From Syntrophaceae bacterium UBA5744 (GTDB lineage Bacteria; Desulfobacterota; Syntrophia; Syntrophales; UBA2192): a DNA stretch of 64,000 nucleotides. The stretch is taken from the NCBI GenBank assembly GCA_002419215.1, contig DIFQ01000001.1, positions 79,961 to 143,960 of the forward strand, read 5' to 3'. The notes beneath the pieces are model-generated. The model had not been told where the DNA came from and did no database searches. It worked only from the letters and a program-made list of their open reading frames with translations. The translations under genes and the position numbers were made by a program. Shown here piece by piece: positions 1-8,579 of the stretch. Numbering within the stretch: the first letter of the stretch is position 1; each line of letters opens with the position of its first letter.

Positions 1-588
1 ACGAAGGGGCAGCTCCTCGATCTCGAGCGCTTTGCCGACAAGTCCGCGGACAACCTCATCCAGGCGATCGCCCGTTCGAAGCAGCCTCCGCTGGATCGTC
101 TGCTCTTCGCCCTCGGCATCCGCCACGTGGGCGAATACGTGGCAAAGATCCTGTCCAGGAAGTTCGGAAGTGTGGAAAAGATCGAGGCTGCAAGCCAGGA
201 GGAACTCACTGCGATCGAGGGGATCGGCCCGACTCTTGCCGAGAGCATCTACCGGTTTTTCCACGAACCGCACAACCTCAAGATTCTCAGGAAACTGGAA
301 CAGGCCGGTGTTCGTCCCTTCGCCGAGAAGCATGCCGCGTCGACGGCACTGGCGGGCAAGACCTTCGTCTTCACGGGCTCTCTCAAGGGCTTTTCCCGGG
401 AAAAGGCAAAAGAGGTCGTCTCGGCCCACGGAGCAGCCGCCACGTCCTCCGTTTCGAAAAAGACGGACTATGTCGTCGCGGGCGAGGATCCCGGCTCCAA
501 ATACGAAAAGGCGAAATCGCTGGGCGTGCCGATCCTCGACGAGGAGGGATTCCTGAAGCTCATCGGGGAAGCGACGAAAAGGGAGTGA
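1..588 (+). CDS. ligA: NAD-dependent DNA ligase LigA, C-terminal part (5' end outside window)
   Basis: The reading frame is open from base 1, so only the last 195 residues are present. They hold helix-hairpin-helix repeats (for example EGIGPTLAES at about fragment residues 73-82) and a BRCT domain from about fragment residue 117 to the end (LAGKTFVFTGSL...KTDYVVAGEDPGSK). This is the usual C-terminus of bacterial LigA, which seals nicks during replication and repair using NAD+. The adenylation and OB domains lie upstream of the window. The stop codon is at 586-588. I am confident of the family from the HhH-BRCT order and the BRCT signature. Confidence 0.95.
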   Translation, partial: TKGQLLDLERFADKSADNLIQAIARSKQPPLDRLLFALGIRHVGEYVAKILSRKFGSVEKIEAASQEELTAIEGIGPTLAESIYRFFHEPHNLKILRKLEQAGVRPFAEKHAASTALAGKTFVFTGSLKGFSREKAKEVVSAHGAAATSSVSKKTDYVVAGEDPGSKYEKAKSLGVPILDEEGFLKLIGEATKRE

Positions 589-596
589 GTGTCTCG

Positions 597-686
597 TGTT
601 ATGCGTTATGGCCGTTCGTCTTGAGCCTTTTGCCTTTTGTCGTTCGATTTTCTCCTTTTAACCTTTAACCTTTTTCCTTTTGCCTG
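597..686. repeat. degenerate 7-8-nt tandem repeat tract (pyrimidine-rich)
   Basis: Starting nine bases after the ligA stop, repeated words such as GCCTTTT, AACCTTT and TTCCTTTT recur in a 7-8-nt rhythm. Only one arm is evident here. It resembles the right arm of the tract at 14846-14923. I infer it belongs to the same intergenic repeat class. Confidence 0.5.
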
Positions 687-736
687 GAGATGATTCACCT
701 TCACCCCAACCCCGCCCAGCTATAGGAAGGGGAGCA

Positions 737-790
737 TTCACCCTCACCTCAATCCTCTCCCCTCAAGGGAGAGGATGATCGAGGAAAGGG
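737..790. repeat. interspersed palindromic repeat, copy 1 (CCCTCACCTC...AAAGGG type)
   Basis: The segment reads TTCACCCTCACC, then CTCTCCCCTCAAGGGAGAG, then GAGGAAAGGG. The same order of words recurs at 42140-42196. The central CTCTCCC/GGGAGAG forms a hairpin. A partial, more diverged copy precedes it at about 694-720. It is a dispersed non-coding repeat of unknown function. Confidence 0.6.
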
Positions 791-823
791 TTTTTCACCG
801 GGAGAGGGAGACTGAGGTACCCC

Positions 824-1114
824 ATGGGCGTTGACAGGAAACGCGTCCACGTCATCATCACCGGCAGGGTCCAGGGGGTGTTCTTCCGGGCCAAGACCCG
901 TAACGAGGCCATCCGGAACAACGTAACGGGCTGGGTCAAAAACCTCCCCGACGGCCGCGTCGAAGCCGTCCTCGAAGGCAGACCGGAAGACGTGGACCGT
1001 GTCGTCGGCTGGTGCCGCATCGGTCCGAGCCTGGCCGAGGTGAAAGGCGTCGAATCGGTTGAGGAACCTTACACGGGCGCATTTGCGGAATTCGCGATCC
1101 GATACGGGCACTGA
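824..1114 (+). CDS. acyP: acylphosphatase
   Basis: A 96-residue protein, the normal size for the family. It hydrolyses the carboxyl-phosphate bond of acyl phosphates in the cytosol. The signature GRVQGVFFR (residues 14-22) carries the catalytic Arg22 in the phosphate-binding loop. GWVKNLPDG (36-44) carries the catalytic Asn40. Both key residues are intact. The ATG at 824 follows a GAGGT Shine-Dalgarno-like element at 814-818. It sits alone downstream of ligA, behind two repeat elements. The physiological role in bacteria is generally unclear. Confidence 0.93.
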   Translation: MGVDRKRVHVIITGRVQGVFFRAKTRNEAIRNNVTGWVKNLPDGRVEAVLEGRPEDVDRVVGWCRIGPSLAEVKGVESVEEPYTGAFAEFAIRYGH

Positions 1115-1184
1115 GGGACGAGACGGTTTTCGGGCGACGAGTCCGCGAAAGCCGGCAAAATAAAACGATCAGGAGGGGAACAGG

Positions 1185-2051
1185 ATGAAAAGAACCAGAC
1201 TTCTTTATGCGGCGTTGTTGAGCGTGCTGCTTGCTTTCGGCCTTTGCCATCATGCCCTGGCGGCCGGTGAGGGAACGAGGCTTGCCGATTTCTATCTGAC
1301 GAAGCTGCCGGCACCGGCCCTGACCCCGGCCCCGACGCTGGATCAGGCCATGAAGATCCAGGCCGGGTTCAACAAGGCCATCATGCCCGTATTCGGCAAG
1401 GTGGTGGGCTACAAGGCCGGGTTGACGAACCCCAGCGTCCAGAAGGTCTTCGGCGTCAACGCACCGGTGCGCGGGACCCTGATGGAGAAGATGATCCTCA
1501 AATCCGGCACGACGATTGAGGCCGATTTCGGTGCACGCCCCCTCTACGAAGGGGACCTGATCCTTCGCGTGGGAAGCGATGCCATCAACGGCGCAAAGAC
1601 ACCGATGGAAGCTCTTCAGGGCATTGACGCGGCCATCCCCTTCATCGAACTTCCCGATCTGGTCTATGCCAAAGACGTGAAAATCAACGGGGCATTGCTT
1701 GCCGCAGTCAACGTGGCCGCCCGGTACGGCATCGTGGGCGAGCCGATCCCCGTTCAGGCCACCCCGGAATGGATGGAACGGCTGAAGACGTTTAAATGCC
1801 AGATCTACAACGACAAGGGGGCCATGCTCATCGAAGCGCCGGGATCGAGCCTCCTGGAACATCCGATGAATGTAGTTCTGTGGATCAGGGATTCGCTCAA
1901 GGCGGACGGCATCGCGCTGAAGAAGGGGGATCTTCTGTCTCTCGGCACGATCACGAAGCTCACCCCCACGGCGCCGAACACGACCGTCTTTGCGCGATAC
2001 GTCGGCCTGGACCCGAAAGGCCATGTCGTCATCTCCGTGACCTTCAAGTAG
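1185..2051 (+). CDS. exported MhpD/FAH-fold hydratase-like protein (2-keto-4-pentenoate hydratase family)
   Basis: 288 residues. Residues 1-26 form a clear Sec signal peptide (basic start, hydrophobic core, ALA-AG cleavage site). The rest matches the fumarylacetoacetate hydrolase-fold hydratases: VVGYKAGLTNPSVQ (73-86), the metal-ligand-like RPLYEGDLILRV (E122, D124) and IPFIELPD (E155). Known family members are cytosolic enzymes that hydrate 2-keto-4-pentenoate or decarboxylate 4-oxalocrotonate. Export to the periplasm is therefore unusual, and the substrate is unknown. The start is set by a strong AGGAGGGG at 1171-1178. No catabolic neighbours are present. Confidence 0.8.
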   Translation: MKRTRLLYAALLSVLLAFGLCHHALAAGEGTRLADFYLTKLPAPALTPAPTLDQAMKIQAGFNKAIMPVFGKVVGYKAGLTNPSVQKVFGVNAPVRGTLMEKMILKSGTTIEADFGARPLYEGDLILRVGSDAINGAKTPMEALQGIDAAIPFIELPDLVYAKDVKINGALLAAVNVAARYGIVGEPIPVQATPEWMERLKTFKCQIYNDKGAMLIEAPGSSLLEHPMNVVLWIRDSLKADGIALKKGDLLSLGTITKLTPTAPNTTVFARYVGLDPKGHVVISVTFK

Positions 2052-2060
2052 ACCGAACCG

Positions 2061-2112
2061 CTGTCCCGATCCGCGGCCATGGCGCCATGATCAGGGCCAT
2101 GGCCGCGGACAG
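2061..2112. terminator. long perfect inverted repeat downstream of the hydratase
   Basis: CCGCGGCCATGG (2071-2082) is perfectly complementary to 2097-2108, with outer CTGTC/GACAG (2061-2065/2108-2112). There is no U-run, so it may be a processing or stabilising stem, or a Rho-assisted terminator, rather than a standard intrinsic terminator. Confidence 0.45.
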
Positions 2113-2168
2113 GGATCATCCGCGGGCGCCCGTGCACCGCGCAGATCCTTTCGTTTCACCATCCCTCC

Positions 2169-2197
2169 TTGACAGAACGGGTCATCTCTCTTACAGT
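2169..2197 (+). promoter_or_regulatory. sigma70-type promoter for the PAS-LuxR regulator
   Basis: TTGACA (2169-2174), a 17-bp spacer and TACAGT (2192-2197). The predicted start near 2204 gives a leader of about 120 nt before the ATG at 2323. Confidence 0.55.
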
Positions 2198-2322
2198 ATG
2201 CACGTCAACGTTGCGGAACGCAGGATCCGCGACCTCCCCGTGTCCGCTGTATCTTTCCTGCGCACGGCGCGGCAAAGAGGGGAAGGGCGACATGTTCCCA
2301 ATACGGCAAAAAGGTCAACCGG

Positions 2323-3603
2323 ATGAGATCCACCCGAAGAGGCAATCCCGAAGCGGAGCCGGAAAAAGAGACAACTCCGGAGCCACCCTCCCCCGGCCGA
2401 TCCCGGGACGGCGACAACATCTTCAAGACCCTCGCTGAAAAATCCTTTGTCGGGATGTACGTGGCACAGAACGGCCTGTTCGTCCGCGTCAACCCGATCG
2501 TCGCCTGCGTTTCGGGCTACGCAATCGAAGAGCTCGAGGGACGGAGCGCCGACAGCCTCATCCACCCCGAAGACGCAACCCACGTCAAGCGAATGGCCCG
2601 GGAAATGATCCGGGGAAGACGCACGACGGCTCACGAATTCCGCATCGTCAGCCGCAGGGGGGAAATCCGTTGGGTGATGGAGGCGGTCACGCCGATCACC
2701 TACGCAGGCCGTCCCGCCCTGTTCGGCCACTTCATGGACATCACCGACCGCAAGGGGATGGGAGAAAAACTGCGCGAGTCGGAAACCCTCTACCGGGCCA
2801 TTTTCGAAACGACGGGTACGGCCACGATCATCATCGAGGAGGACACAACCGTCGTCCTCGTCAACTCGGAGTTCGAGCGCCTCTCCGGGGCGCCCAAGGA
2901 ATACTGGGAGGGAAAACGCAGCTGGCTGGAATTCGCAGCGGAGAGGGAGCGCGACCGGATGCTGCAGTATCACAACCTGAGGCGATTGGACCCAGGCGCC
3001 GCGCCCGGCCGTTACGAATTCCGTTTCGTCAACGTCAAGGGGGAGGTCAAGGACGTGCTCGTCACGATCTCCATGATCCCGGGGACACGCCGCAGTGTCT
3101 CCTCCTACGCCGATATCACCGAGTTGAAGCGCCAGGAGAAAGCCCTGATCGGGCGCGAGCGGGAGATCCAGGCCAAGTCCCGGAATCTCGAGGAGATGAA
3201 TACGGCCTTGAAGGTCCTTCTCAAGCAGCGCGAACAGGACCAACAAGACATGGAGGACAAGGTCCTCGCCAACATCAAGCACCTCGTGATCCCCTACCTG
3301 GGCAAGCTCAGGACGGGACGGCTCGGCGAAAAGGAGCTCTCCTGCGTCAAGGTGCTGGAGTCGAACCTGATGAGCATCATTTCGCCCTTTTCCCAGCGTC
3401 TCTCCTCCAAATTTCTCAACCTCACACCGAAGGAGCTCCAGGTGGCCAATCTCGTCAAGGAGGGCCGGACGAGCAAGGAGATCGGCGATCTGCTGGACGT
3501 CTCGCCGGCGACGGTCGCCCTCTACCGGAACCGGATCCGGAAAAAGCTCGCCGTCACCGGCAAGAAGGTGAACCTCCGGACGTACCTCGCCTCCCTGAAC
3601 TGA
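2323..3603 (+). CDS. PAS-PAS-LuxR-type transcriptional regulator
   Basis: 426 residues, cytosolic, with no membrane segment. The order is PAS1 (about 32-147, with HPEDATHVKRM and the FMDITDRK exit motif), PAS2 (about 155-268, ending SSYADITELKR) and a coiled-coil linker (about 270-310). A LuxR/GerE-type HTH covers about 362-426 (LTPKELQVANLVKEGRTSKEIGDLLDVS, then YRNRIRKKL). There is no receiver domain, so I infer that ligand or redox sensing by the PAS domains controls DNA binding. It lies upstream of and in the same direction as the acyl-CoA dehydrogenase gene and may regulate it, but that is only proximity. Confidence 0.85.
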   Translation: MRSTRRGNPEAEPEKETTPEPPSPGRSRDGDNIFKTLAEKSFVGMYVAQNGLFVRVNPIVACVSGYAIEELEGRSADSLIHPEDATHVKRMAREMIRGRRTTAHEFRIVSRRGEIRWVMEAVTPITYAGRPALFGHFMDITDRKGMGEKLRESETLYRAIFETTGTATIIIEEDTTVVLVNSEFERLSGAPKEYWEGKRSWLEFAAERERDRMLQYHNLRRLDPGAAPGRYEFRFVNVKGEVKDVLVTISMIPGTRRSVSSYADITELKRQEKALIGREREIQAKSRNLEEMNTALKVLLKQREQDQQDMEDKVLANIKHLVIPYLGKLRTGRLGEKELSCVKVLESNLMSIISPFSQRLSSKFLNLTPKELQVANLVKEGRTSKEIGDLLDVSPATVALYRNRIRKKLAVTGKKVNLRTYLASLN

Positions 3604-4098
3604 GCATATATTTTTCATATACAGTTTATCTTCATTCTTATCCCATTGCCCTTCCGATTGAGCTGCCTTACACTGGGTCCCGACATCGGACGTCAGGCTG
3701 CCCACCCGTTCAGAAGGCTCTCCTTCGGCGGCTCCCAAGTCACGAATCGTGACCTTCGGCCTGGCTTCCCGGCGTTGAGTCCCCACGCCAGGATGTCTAA
3801 CAACGGAGGTCATCACTCCCATGCTCACGCTTTCCACCAAGGCCGGCATGTTGCCGCCGATCTGATCCCATACCTGCTCTTATCCGGTTGACGGTCACTG
3901 CGAACGCACCGCCGATGCGATCGCAAGAAGAGCGGTCTTCCGCCAACAGGACGAAACCCGTCTTCACCAGGAACAGACTCGGGCACGTGCCGAAACGCGC
4001 TGCCTTGATGAACCATTTCCGCGGGATGCAGTCATCCCGCTGCCCGACGAAGTCGGGCGACATCTCACACCATCCATTCGATTTCGTAAGGAGGTTCT
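3604..4098. other. 495-bp intergenic region with inverted repeats upstream of the acyl-CoA dehydrogenase
   Basis: I see no convincing gene. It contains an operator-like GTCACGA-a-TCGTGAC (3739-3753). It also holds a strong GGAGGT (3805-3810) leading into a 14-codon ORF at 3821 that stops at once. Two back-to-back hairpins lie just before the gene: GCGGGAT/ATCCCGC (4021-4040) and GCCCGAC/GTCGGGC (4042-4058). The short ORF could be the remnant of a decayed gene. Confidence 0.5.
4021..4058. promoter_or_regulatory. two adjacent perfect hairpins ahead of the acyl-CoA dehydrogenase
   Basis: Arms GCGGGAT/ATCCCGC (4021-4027/4034-4040) and GCCCGAC/GTCGGGC (4042-4048/4052-4058) are separated by one base. 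They end 40 bp before the ATG at 4099. They could be mRNA 5' stem-loops or operator half-sites. There is no U-run, so simple termination is unlikely. Confidence 0.4.
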
Positions 4099-5238
4099 AT
4101 GCTGAGTTTTCAACTGACCGAGGAACAGGAAGCCATCCGCGAGATGGCGAGGAAATTTGCCGAGCAGGAGATTGCTCCCCATGCCATACACTACGACGAG
4201 CGGGACGAATTCCCCTGGGAGATCATCAAGAAGCTCCACGAGGTGGGGCTGCTCACTGCGGGGGTTCCCGAGGAATTCGGCGGGCCCGGGATCGACTACA
4301 TCGGACAGGCTGTTGTCTGCGAAGAGCTTTCACGGGGAGACGCGGGCGTCGGGACGACGGTGCTGGCCAGCTGCATGCTCGGCGCCGACCCCGTCGTGAT
4401 CGGCGGCAACGACGACCAGAAGAAGCGCTTCTTCGACGTTCTGAACAAGGGCGGCCTCGGGGCATTCTGCCTTACCGAACCGGGCGCGGGATCGGATGCC
4501 GCCGGCCTCTCCATGACGGCGAAGCTCGACGGCGACAGCTACATCCTCAACGGCACCAAGCAGTTCATCACCAACGGCGGCGTTGCGGACTACTACACCG
4601 TCTTCGCCACGACGGACAAGAAGCTCAAGCACAAGGGCATCGTGGGGTTCATGGTGGACCGCCACTCGCCGGGGGTGAGCATCGGCAAGAAGGAGAACAA
4701 GCTCGGCATCCGCACCTCCGACACCGCGCAGGTCGTCTTCGAGGACGTCCGGGTGCCCGTCGCCAACCGCCTCTGGAACGAAGGCGAGGGCTTCAAGCTC
4801 TGCATGTTGACCCTGGACATGTCCCGGCCGTTGATCGCGGCCCTTGCCGTGGGAAACGCCCAGAGCGCCTTCGACTGTGCCCTGCGTTACGCCAAGGACC
4901 GCGTGGCCTTCGGGAAGCCCATCGCCACCCTGCAGGCCATCCAGTTCATGCTCGCCGACATGGCCATGGAGATCGAGGCGGCCCGCCTGCTTTCCTGGAA
5001 TGCCTGCTGGCTCAAGATGCAGGGCAAGCCCTTCGGCCTCGCGGCCTCCATGGCGAAGGCCTATGCCGCCGACATGGGGATGAAGGTCACCACGGATGCC
5101 GTCCAGATCCTCGGCGGTTACGGCTACTCGAAGGAATACCCGGCGGAGAAATGCATGCGCGACGCCAAGATCATGCAGATCTACGAGGGAACGAGCCAGA
5201 TCCAGCGCGTCGTCATCGCCGCCAACCTGCTTCGCTAG
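4099..5238 (+). CDS. acyl-CoA dehydrogenase
   Basis: 379 residues, standard length. This flavoenzyme oxidises an acyl-CoA to the trans-2-enoyl-CoA and passes electrons to ETF. It shows CLTEPGAGSDA (FAD/substrate region), the C-terminal family motif QILGGYGYSKEYP, and YEGTSQIQR carrying the catalytic base Glu363 at the position used by short-chain and butyryl-type enzymes. AAGGAGG at 4088-4094 fixes the start. The next gene, a CoA-transferase, starts 13 bp downstream, so the two are probably one operon for short-chain fatty acid or amino-acid-derived acyl-CoA metabolism. The exact substrate cannot be read from the sequence. Confidence 0.92.
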   Translation: MLSFQLTEEQEAIREMARKFAEQEIAPHAIHYDERDEFPWEIIKKLHEVGLLTAGVPEEFGGPGIDYIGQAVVCEELSRGDAGVGTTVLASCMLGADPVVIGGNDDQKKRFFDVLNKGGLGAFCLTEPGAGSDAAGLSMTAKLDGDSYILNGTKQFITNGGVADYYTVFATTDKKLKHKGIVGFMVDRHSPGVSIGKKENKLGIRTSDTAQVVFEDVRVPVANRLWNEGEGFKLCMLTLDMSRPLIAALAVGNAQSAFDCALRYAKDRVAFGKPIATLQAIQFMLADMAMEIEAARLLSWNACWLKMQGKPFGLAASMAKAYAADMGMKVTTDAVQILGGYGYSKEYPAEKCMRDAKIMQIYEGTSQIQRVVIAANLLR

Positions 5239-5251
5239 GAGGATTCGATCA

Positions 5252-6622
5252 ATGAGCCATGCCGACGAATACCGGAAAAAGCGCGTGACGCCGGAAGAGG
5301 CCGTGCGGGTTGTCCGTTCGGGGGACTGGGTCGAGTACGGGCAGTTTGCCTTGTCCGCCGTTGTGCTGGACAAGGCGCTGGCGGCGCGCAGGGACGAGCT
5401 TCTCGACGTGAAGATCCGTGCGACGACCCGGGCCATCGGGATCCCCGAGACGGTCAAGGCCGACCCGACGACAGAGCACTTCGCCTATCACAACGTCCAC
5501 TTCAGCGGACATGATCGCAAGGCCCACGACCAGGGACTTTGCTGGTTCATCCCCATCCTCTACCACGAAGTGCCGCGCTACTACCGCGAAAACTGCGAAG
5601 TGGACGTGGCCATGATGCCCGTGTCGCCCATGGACCGCAACGGCTACTTCAATTTCAGCCTCTCGAACTCCCACTCCCGCGCCATCTGCGACAAGGCCAA
5701 GACGCTCATCGTCGAGGTCAACGCCGGACTTCCCGTGTGCCTCGGCGGCCGGGAGGAGAGCGTCCACGTCTCCGAGGTGGACCTCATCGTAGAGAGCGAC
5801 TGGAAGGTGCCGGAGCTTCCCTCCATCGCACCCAGCGAGGTGGACCGCAAGATTGCCTCGCTCATCGTCGACGAGTTGCGGAACGACTGCTGCATCCAGC
5901 TCGGCATCGGCGGGATGCCAAACGCCGTGGGGTCGATGATCGCGCAGTCGGACCTCAAGAACCTCGGCATCCACACGGAGATGTTCTGCGATTCCATGAT
6001 GGAGATGGCCCTGGCGGGCCGCGTGACGGGCGCCTGCAAGGCAACGGACCGCGGCAAGATCGCCTACACGTTCTGCCTGGGCTCAAGGGACTGCTACGAG
6101 TTCCTGGATCGTAACCCGATGTGCGCTTCCTACCCCGTGGATTACACGAACGACCCCTTCATCATCTCACGCAACGACAACGTGATCGCCATCAACAACT
6201 GCGTGGAAATCGACCTGTTCGGGCAGGTCTGTTCGGAATCGTCGGGGACACGTCAAATCAGCGGTACGGGAGGGCAGGTCGATTTCACCTACGGCGCCTA
6301 CCGTTCGAAGGGAGGAAAGGCTTTCCTCTGCATGAGCTCCACCTTCGAAAAGAAGGGAACGGCTGTCTCACGAATCAAGCCCCTGCTTTCGGAAGGGGCC
6401 ATCGTGACGGACCCGAGGGCACTGGTATCCTACGTCGTGACGGAATACGGGATCGTGAATCTCAAAGGCAAGTCGACATGGGAACGAGCCGAGGCCCTGA
6501 TCTCGATCGCGCACCCCGACTTCCGCGACGAGCTCGTCCGCGAGGCGGAACGGATGGGAATCTGGAGGCGCTCCAACCGGGCAAACAGCTCAACGGCCAC
6601 GGTCGTGGCGTTTCGACGCTGA
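5252..6622 (+). CDS. acetyl-CoA hydrolase/CoA-transferase family protein (butyrate/4-hydroxybutyrate CoA-transferase type)
   Basis: 456 residues. It moves CoA between an acyl-CoA and acetate or another acid, or hydrolyses acyl-CoA. The frame extends upstream, but the ATG at 5252 is preceded by AGGAGG (5238-5243) right after the dehydrogenase stop. Diagnostic segments are MMPVSPMDRNGYFNFSLS (121-138), QLGIGGMPNAV (216-226) and GIHTEMFCDSM (239-249), whose Glu243 aligns with the active-site glutamate of the 4-hydroxybutyrate CoA-transferase group. C-terminal signatures are SGTGGQVDFTYGA and VTEYGIVNLKGKS. Being coupled to the dehydrogenase suggests it activates or releases the same acyl group. 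Confidence 0.88.
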   Translation: MSHADEYRKKRVTPEEAVRVVRSGDWVEYGQFALSAVVLDKALAARRDELLDVKIRATTRAIGIPETVKADPTTEHFAYHNVHFSGHDRKAHDQGLCWFIPILYHEVPRYYRENCEVDVAMMPVSPMDRNGYFNFSLSNSHSRAICDKAKTLIVEVNAGLPVCLGGREESVHVSEVDLIVESDWKVPELPSIAPSEVDRKIASLIVDELRNDCCIQLGIGGMPNAVGSMIAQSDLKNLGIHTEMFCDSMMEMALAGRVTGACKATDRGKIAYTFCLGSRDCYEFLDRNPMCASYPVDYTNDPFIISRNDNVIAINNCVEIDLFGQVCSESSGTRQISGTGGQVDFTYGAYRSKGGKAFLCMSSTFEKKGTAVSRIKPLLSEGAIVTDPRALVSYVVTEYGIVNLKGKSTWERAEALISIAHPDFRDELVREAERMGIWRRSNRANSSTATVVAFRR

Positions 6623-6885
6623 CCCTCCCGGCTACGGCCCGCTGAAGCTTCCGCCCGTTGCGACGGGGGCATCGGGAGCGTCACCTCTCCTCTCGAGAGG
6701 GTCGGCGTTTCGTCAGGACACCCGCGTCTCTTTTCGGACGGGACCCCATATCCCTCCGTCCTGCCGAAAAGGGATGCGGCCGTCCCTGTCCGGACCGCAC
6801 GGCGAGCGGCGCGACATGGGCAGCGGTATGGGTTTCAGCGATGGGGCGGGCCGGGTGCCCGCCCCTCCCAACCGCACGCGTCGGA

Positions 6886-7263
6886 TCACGCCCCGCAGAT
6901 CACGGAAATCTCGATGGCGGCATCGCGGGGGAGCTTGGCCACCTGGACGGTCTCCCGGGCGGGGGGCGCCTCCGCGAAATACCGGCCGTAAATTTCGTTG
7001 AATGCCGCAAAATCGTTCATGTCCCTCAGGAATACCGTCGACTTGAGCACGTTTTGGAGGCTCATCCCGGCCTCCTCGACGATGGCCTTCAGGTTTTCCA
7101 GAACCTGGACGGCCTGCGCCTCGATGCCGGCACCGGCAAATTCTCCCGTTTTCGGATTCATTCCGAGCGTACCCGACACGAACAGAAGGTCTCCGAATCT
7201 CACGGCCTGGGAATAAGGCCCGATCGCCTTGGGCGCACCCGCCGTGTTGATGATCGTCTTCAT
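6886..7263 (-). CDS. ridA: RidA family enamine/imine deaminase
   Basis: 125 residues, typical for YjgF/YER057c/UK114 proteins. These form trimers and hydrolyse reactive 2-aminoacrylate-type enamines from PLP enzymes. Signature elements are the N-terminal AIGPYSQAV, VSGTLGMNP and the C-terminal PPARETVQVAKLPRDAAIEI, with the conserved Arg in PARETV that binds the substrate carboxylate. It is convergent with the CoA-transferase and divergent from livK. The 263 bp separating it from the CoA-transferase hold only short palindromes. Confidence 0.93.
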   Translation of the reverse strand: MKTIINTAGAPKAIGPYSQAVRFGDLLFVSGTLGMNPKTGEFAGAGIEAQAVQVLENLKAIVEEAGMSLQNVLKSTVFLRDMNDFAAFNEIYGRYFAEAPPARETVQVAKLPRDAAIEISVICGA

Positions 7264-7367
7264 GCCGATCCCCCTTTCCCCTGGATGGATTATGGATCGG
7301 GATCATACCACGGATGGCCCGGACGACAAGCGAAAACTCGGTTCACGGGATCGGGTTTACTTTTCAG

Positions 7368-7394
7368 TTGACACCCCACGCCTTTCCCTATAGA
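7368..7394 (+). promoter_or_regulatory. sigma70-type promoter for livK
   Basis: TTGACA (7368-7373) and TATAGA (7389-7394), with a rather short 15-bp spacer (16 bp if ATAGAA is used). Ribosome site CTGGAGGG at about 7412-7419, ATG at 7427. Confidence 0.5.
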
Positions 7395-7426
7395 AAAACG
7401 GTGATTTAAACGCTGGAGGGCCAAAC

Positions 7427-8545
7427 ATGAAAAAGCTTGCCGTGCTCGTTGCCGTCGTTGCAATGTTCGCATTTCTCGCAGTCCCGACCGCGCGGGCTGC
7501 CGAACCCATCAAGATCGGGGCCGCCTTCGCCCTTTCCGGAAGCATTGCCGTCTATGGCGAAGGATTCAAGAAGTGCATCGATCTTGCCGTCGAGGAGATC
7601 AACGCGAGGGGCGGCATCAAGGGAAGGAAGATCGAGATCGTCTACGAGGACAACAAGAGCAACCCCAAGGACTGCGTCACCGCCGTTCGCAAGTTGATCA
7701 CCGTCGACAAGGTCCCCGTGATCTTCGGACCGGCCGGCAGCTCCAACTTCATGGCCACGGCCCCCGTGGCCCAGGAAAACAAGGTGGTCCTGATGTCGGC
7801 CCAGGGCGCGGCGGTCGGCTTGACCAAGGCCGGGGATTACATCTTCCGGGTCTTTCCCTCTGACACCCTCCAGGGCCCACACCTGGCAAAGCTCGCAATC
7901 GGCAAGGGATACAAAAAGGTCCCCGTCATGTACATCAACAACGACTGGGGCCTGGGATTGAAGAACGCCTTCGTCGATGCCTACAAGAAGATGGGCGGCA
8001 CCGTAACGGACCTCATCGCCTACGACGAAAAGAAGACGGACTACCGCACCGAGCTTCTGCGCGCGAGCAAGGGTGCGCCCCCGGCCATCGTCAACCTGAC
8101 CTACATCAATGAGGGCGCCGTGCAGTTCAAGCAGGCCTTCGAGATGGGAATCAAGACCCAGTGGCTCTGCGGATCGGCCGCCAGGGCGCCCAAGATGGTG
8201 GAGCTGGCCGGTAAGGCCGCAGAAGGGGTCATGGGCACCTACCCCTCGGTCCCGCAGAACACGAAGGCCTACAAAACCTTCAAGGAAGCCTACAAGAAGA
8301 AGTACGGAGATGACAAGATCCCCATCTTCGGCGACTACAACTACGACATGGTCTATGTCGCGGCCAGGGCCATCGAGCGGGGCGGAACCACCGCCGACGG
8401 GATCCGCAAGGCCCTGCCCGCCGCCGCAAAGGGGTTCAAGGGGGTCACGGGCGACAAGTCCTTCGACAACGAACGAAGCCCGAAGTTCGCCGAGTACGGG
8501 ATCTGGATCGTGAAGGACGGCAAGATCGAGGACTACAAGAAATAA
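7427..8545 (+). CDS. livK: branched-chain amino acid ABC transporter, periplasmic substrate-binding protein
   Basis: 372 residues with a Sec signal peptide (about 1-24, ending ARA-AEP). The mature protein has the Leu/Ile/Val-binding type I fold: IKIGAAFALSGSIAVYGEG at its start, GPAGSSNFMATAPVA and QENKVVLMSAQGA in the first lobe, and a YDEKKTDYRTELL segment. The binding-pocket SS pair (in AGSSNF) is present. It should capture branched-chain or related amino acids in the periplasm and deliver them to LivHMGF. It is the first gene of the operon, with its own promoter. The terminator hairpin after it should keep it expressed above the membrane genes. Confidence 0.92.
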   Translation: MKKLAVLVAVVAMFAFLAVPTARAAEPIKIGAAFALSGSIAVYGEGFKKCIDLAVEEINARGGIKGRKIEIVYEDNKSNPKDCVTAVRKLITVDKVPVIFGPAGSSNFMATAPVAQENKVVLMSAQGAAVGLTKAGDYIFRVFPSDTLQGPHLAKLAIGKGYKKVPVMYINNDWGLGLKNAFVDAYKKMGGTVTDLIAYDEKKTDYRTELLRASKGAPPAIVNLTYINEGAVQFKQAFEMGIKTQWLCGSAARAPKMVELAGKAAEGVMGTYPSVPQNTKAYKTFKEAYKKKYGDDKIPIFGDYNYDMVYVAARAIERGGTTADGIRKALPAAAKGFKGVTGDKSFDNERSPKFAEYGIWIVKDGKIEDYKK

Positions 8546-8579
8546 CCGACAGGCAGACCATCATCGGATCGCGCTGGAA

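Noticed and set aside
936..2024. Long minus-strand open frame opposite acyP and the hydratase
   Set aside because: It is a high-GC shadow of the plus-strand genes, with no motif or ribosome site.
3821..3865. Strong GGAGGT followed by a 14-codon ORF (MLTLSTKAGMLPP) between the regulator and acyl-CoA dehydrogenase
   Set aside because: Too short and without a recognisable motif. It may be the decayed start of a lost gene. I mention it only in the intergenic entry.
6623..6885. Palindrome CCTCTCGAGAGG and others between the CoA-transferase and ridA as a terminator
   Set aside because: Stems are short and lack a U-run. I could not assign a function.
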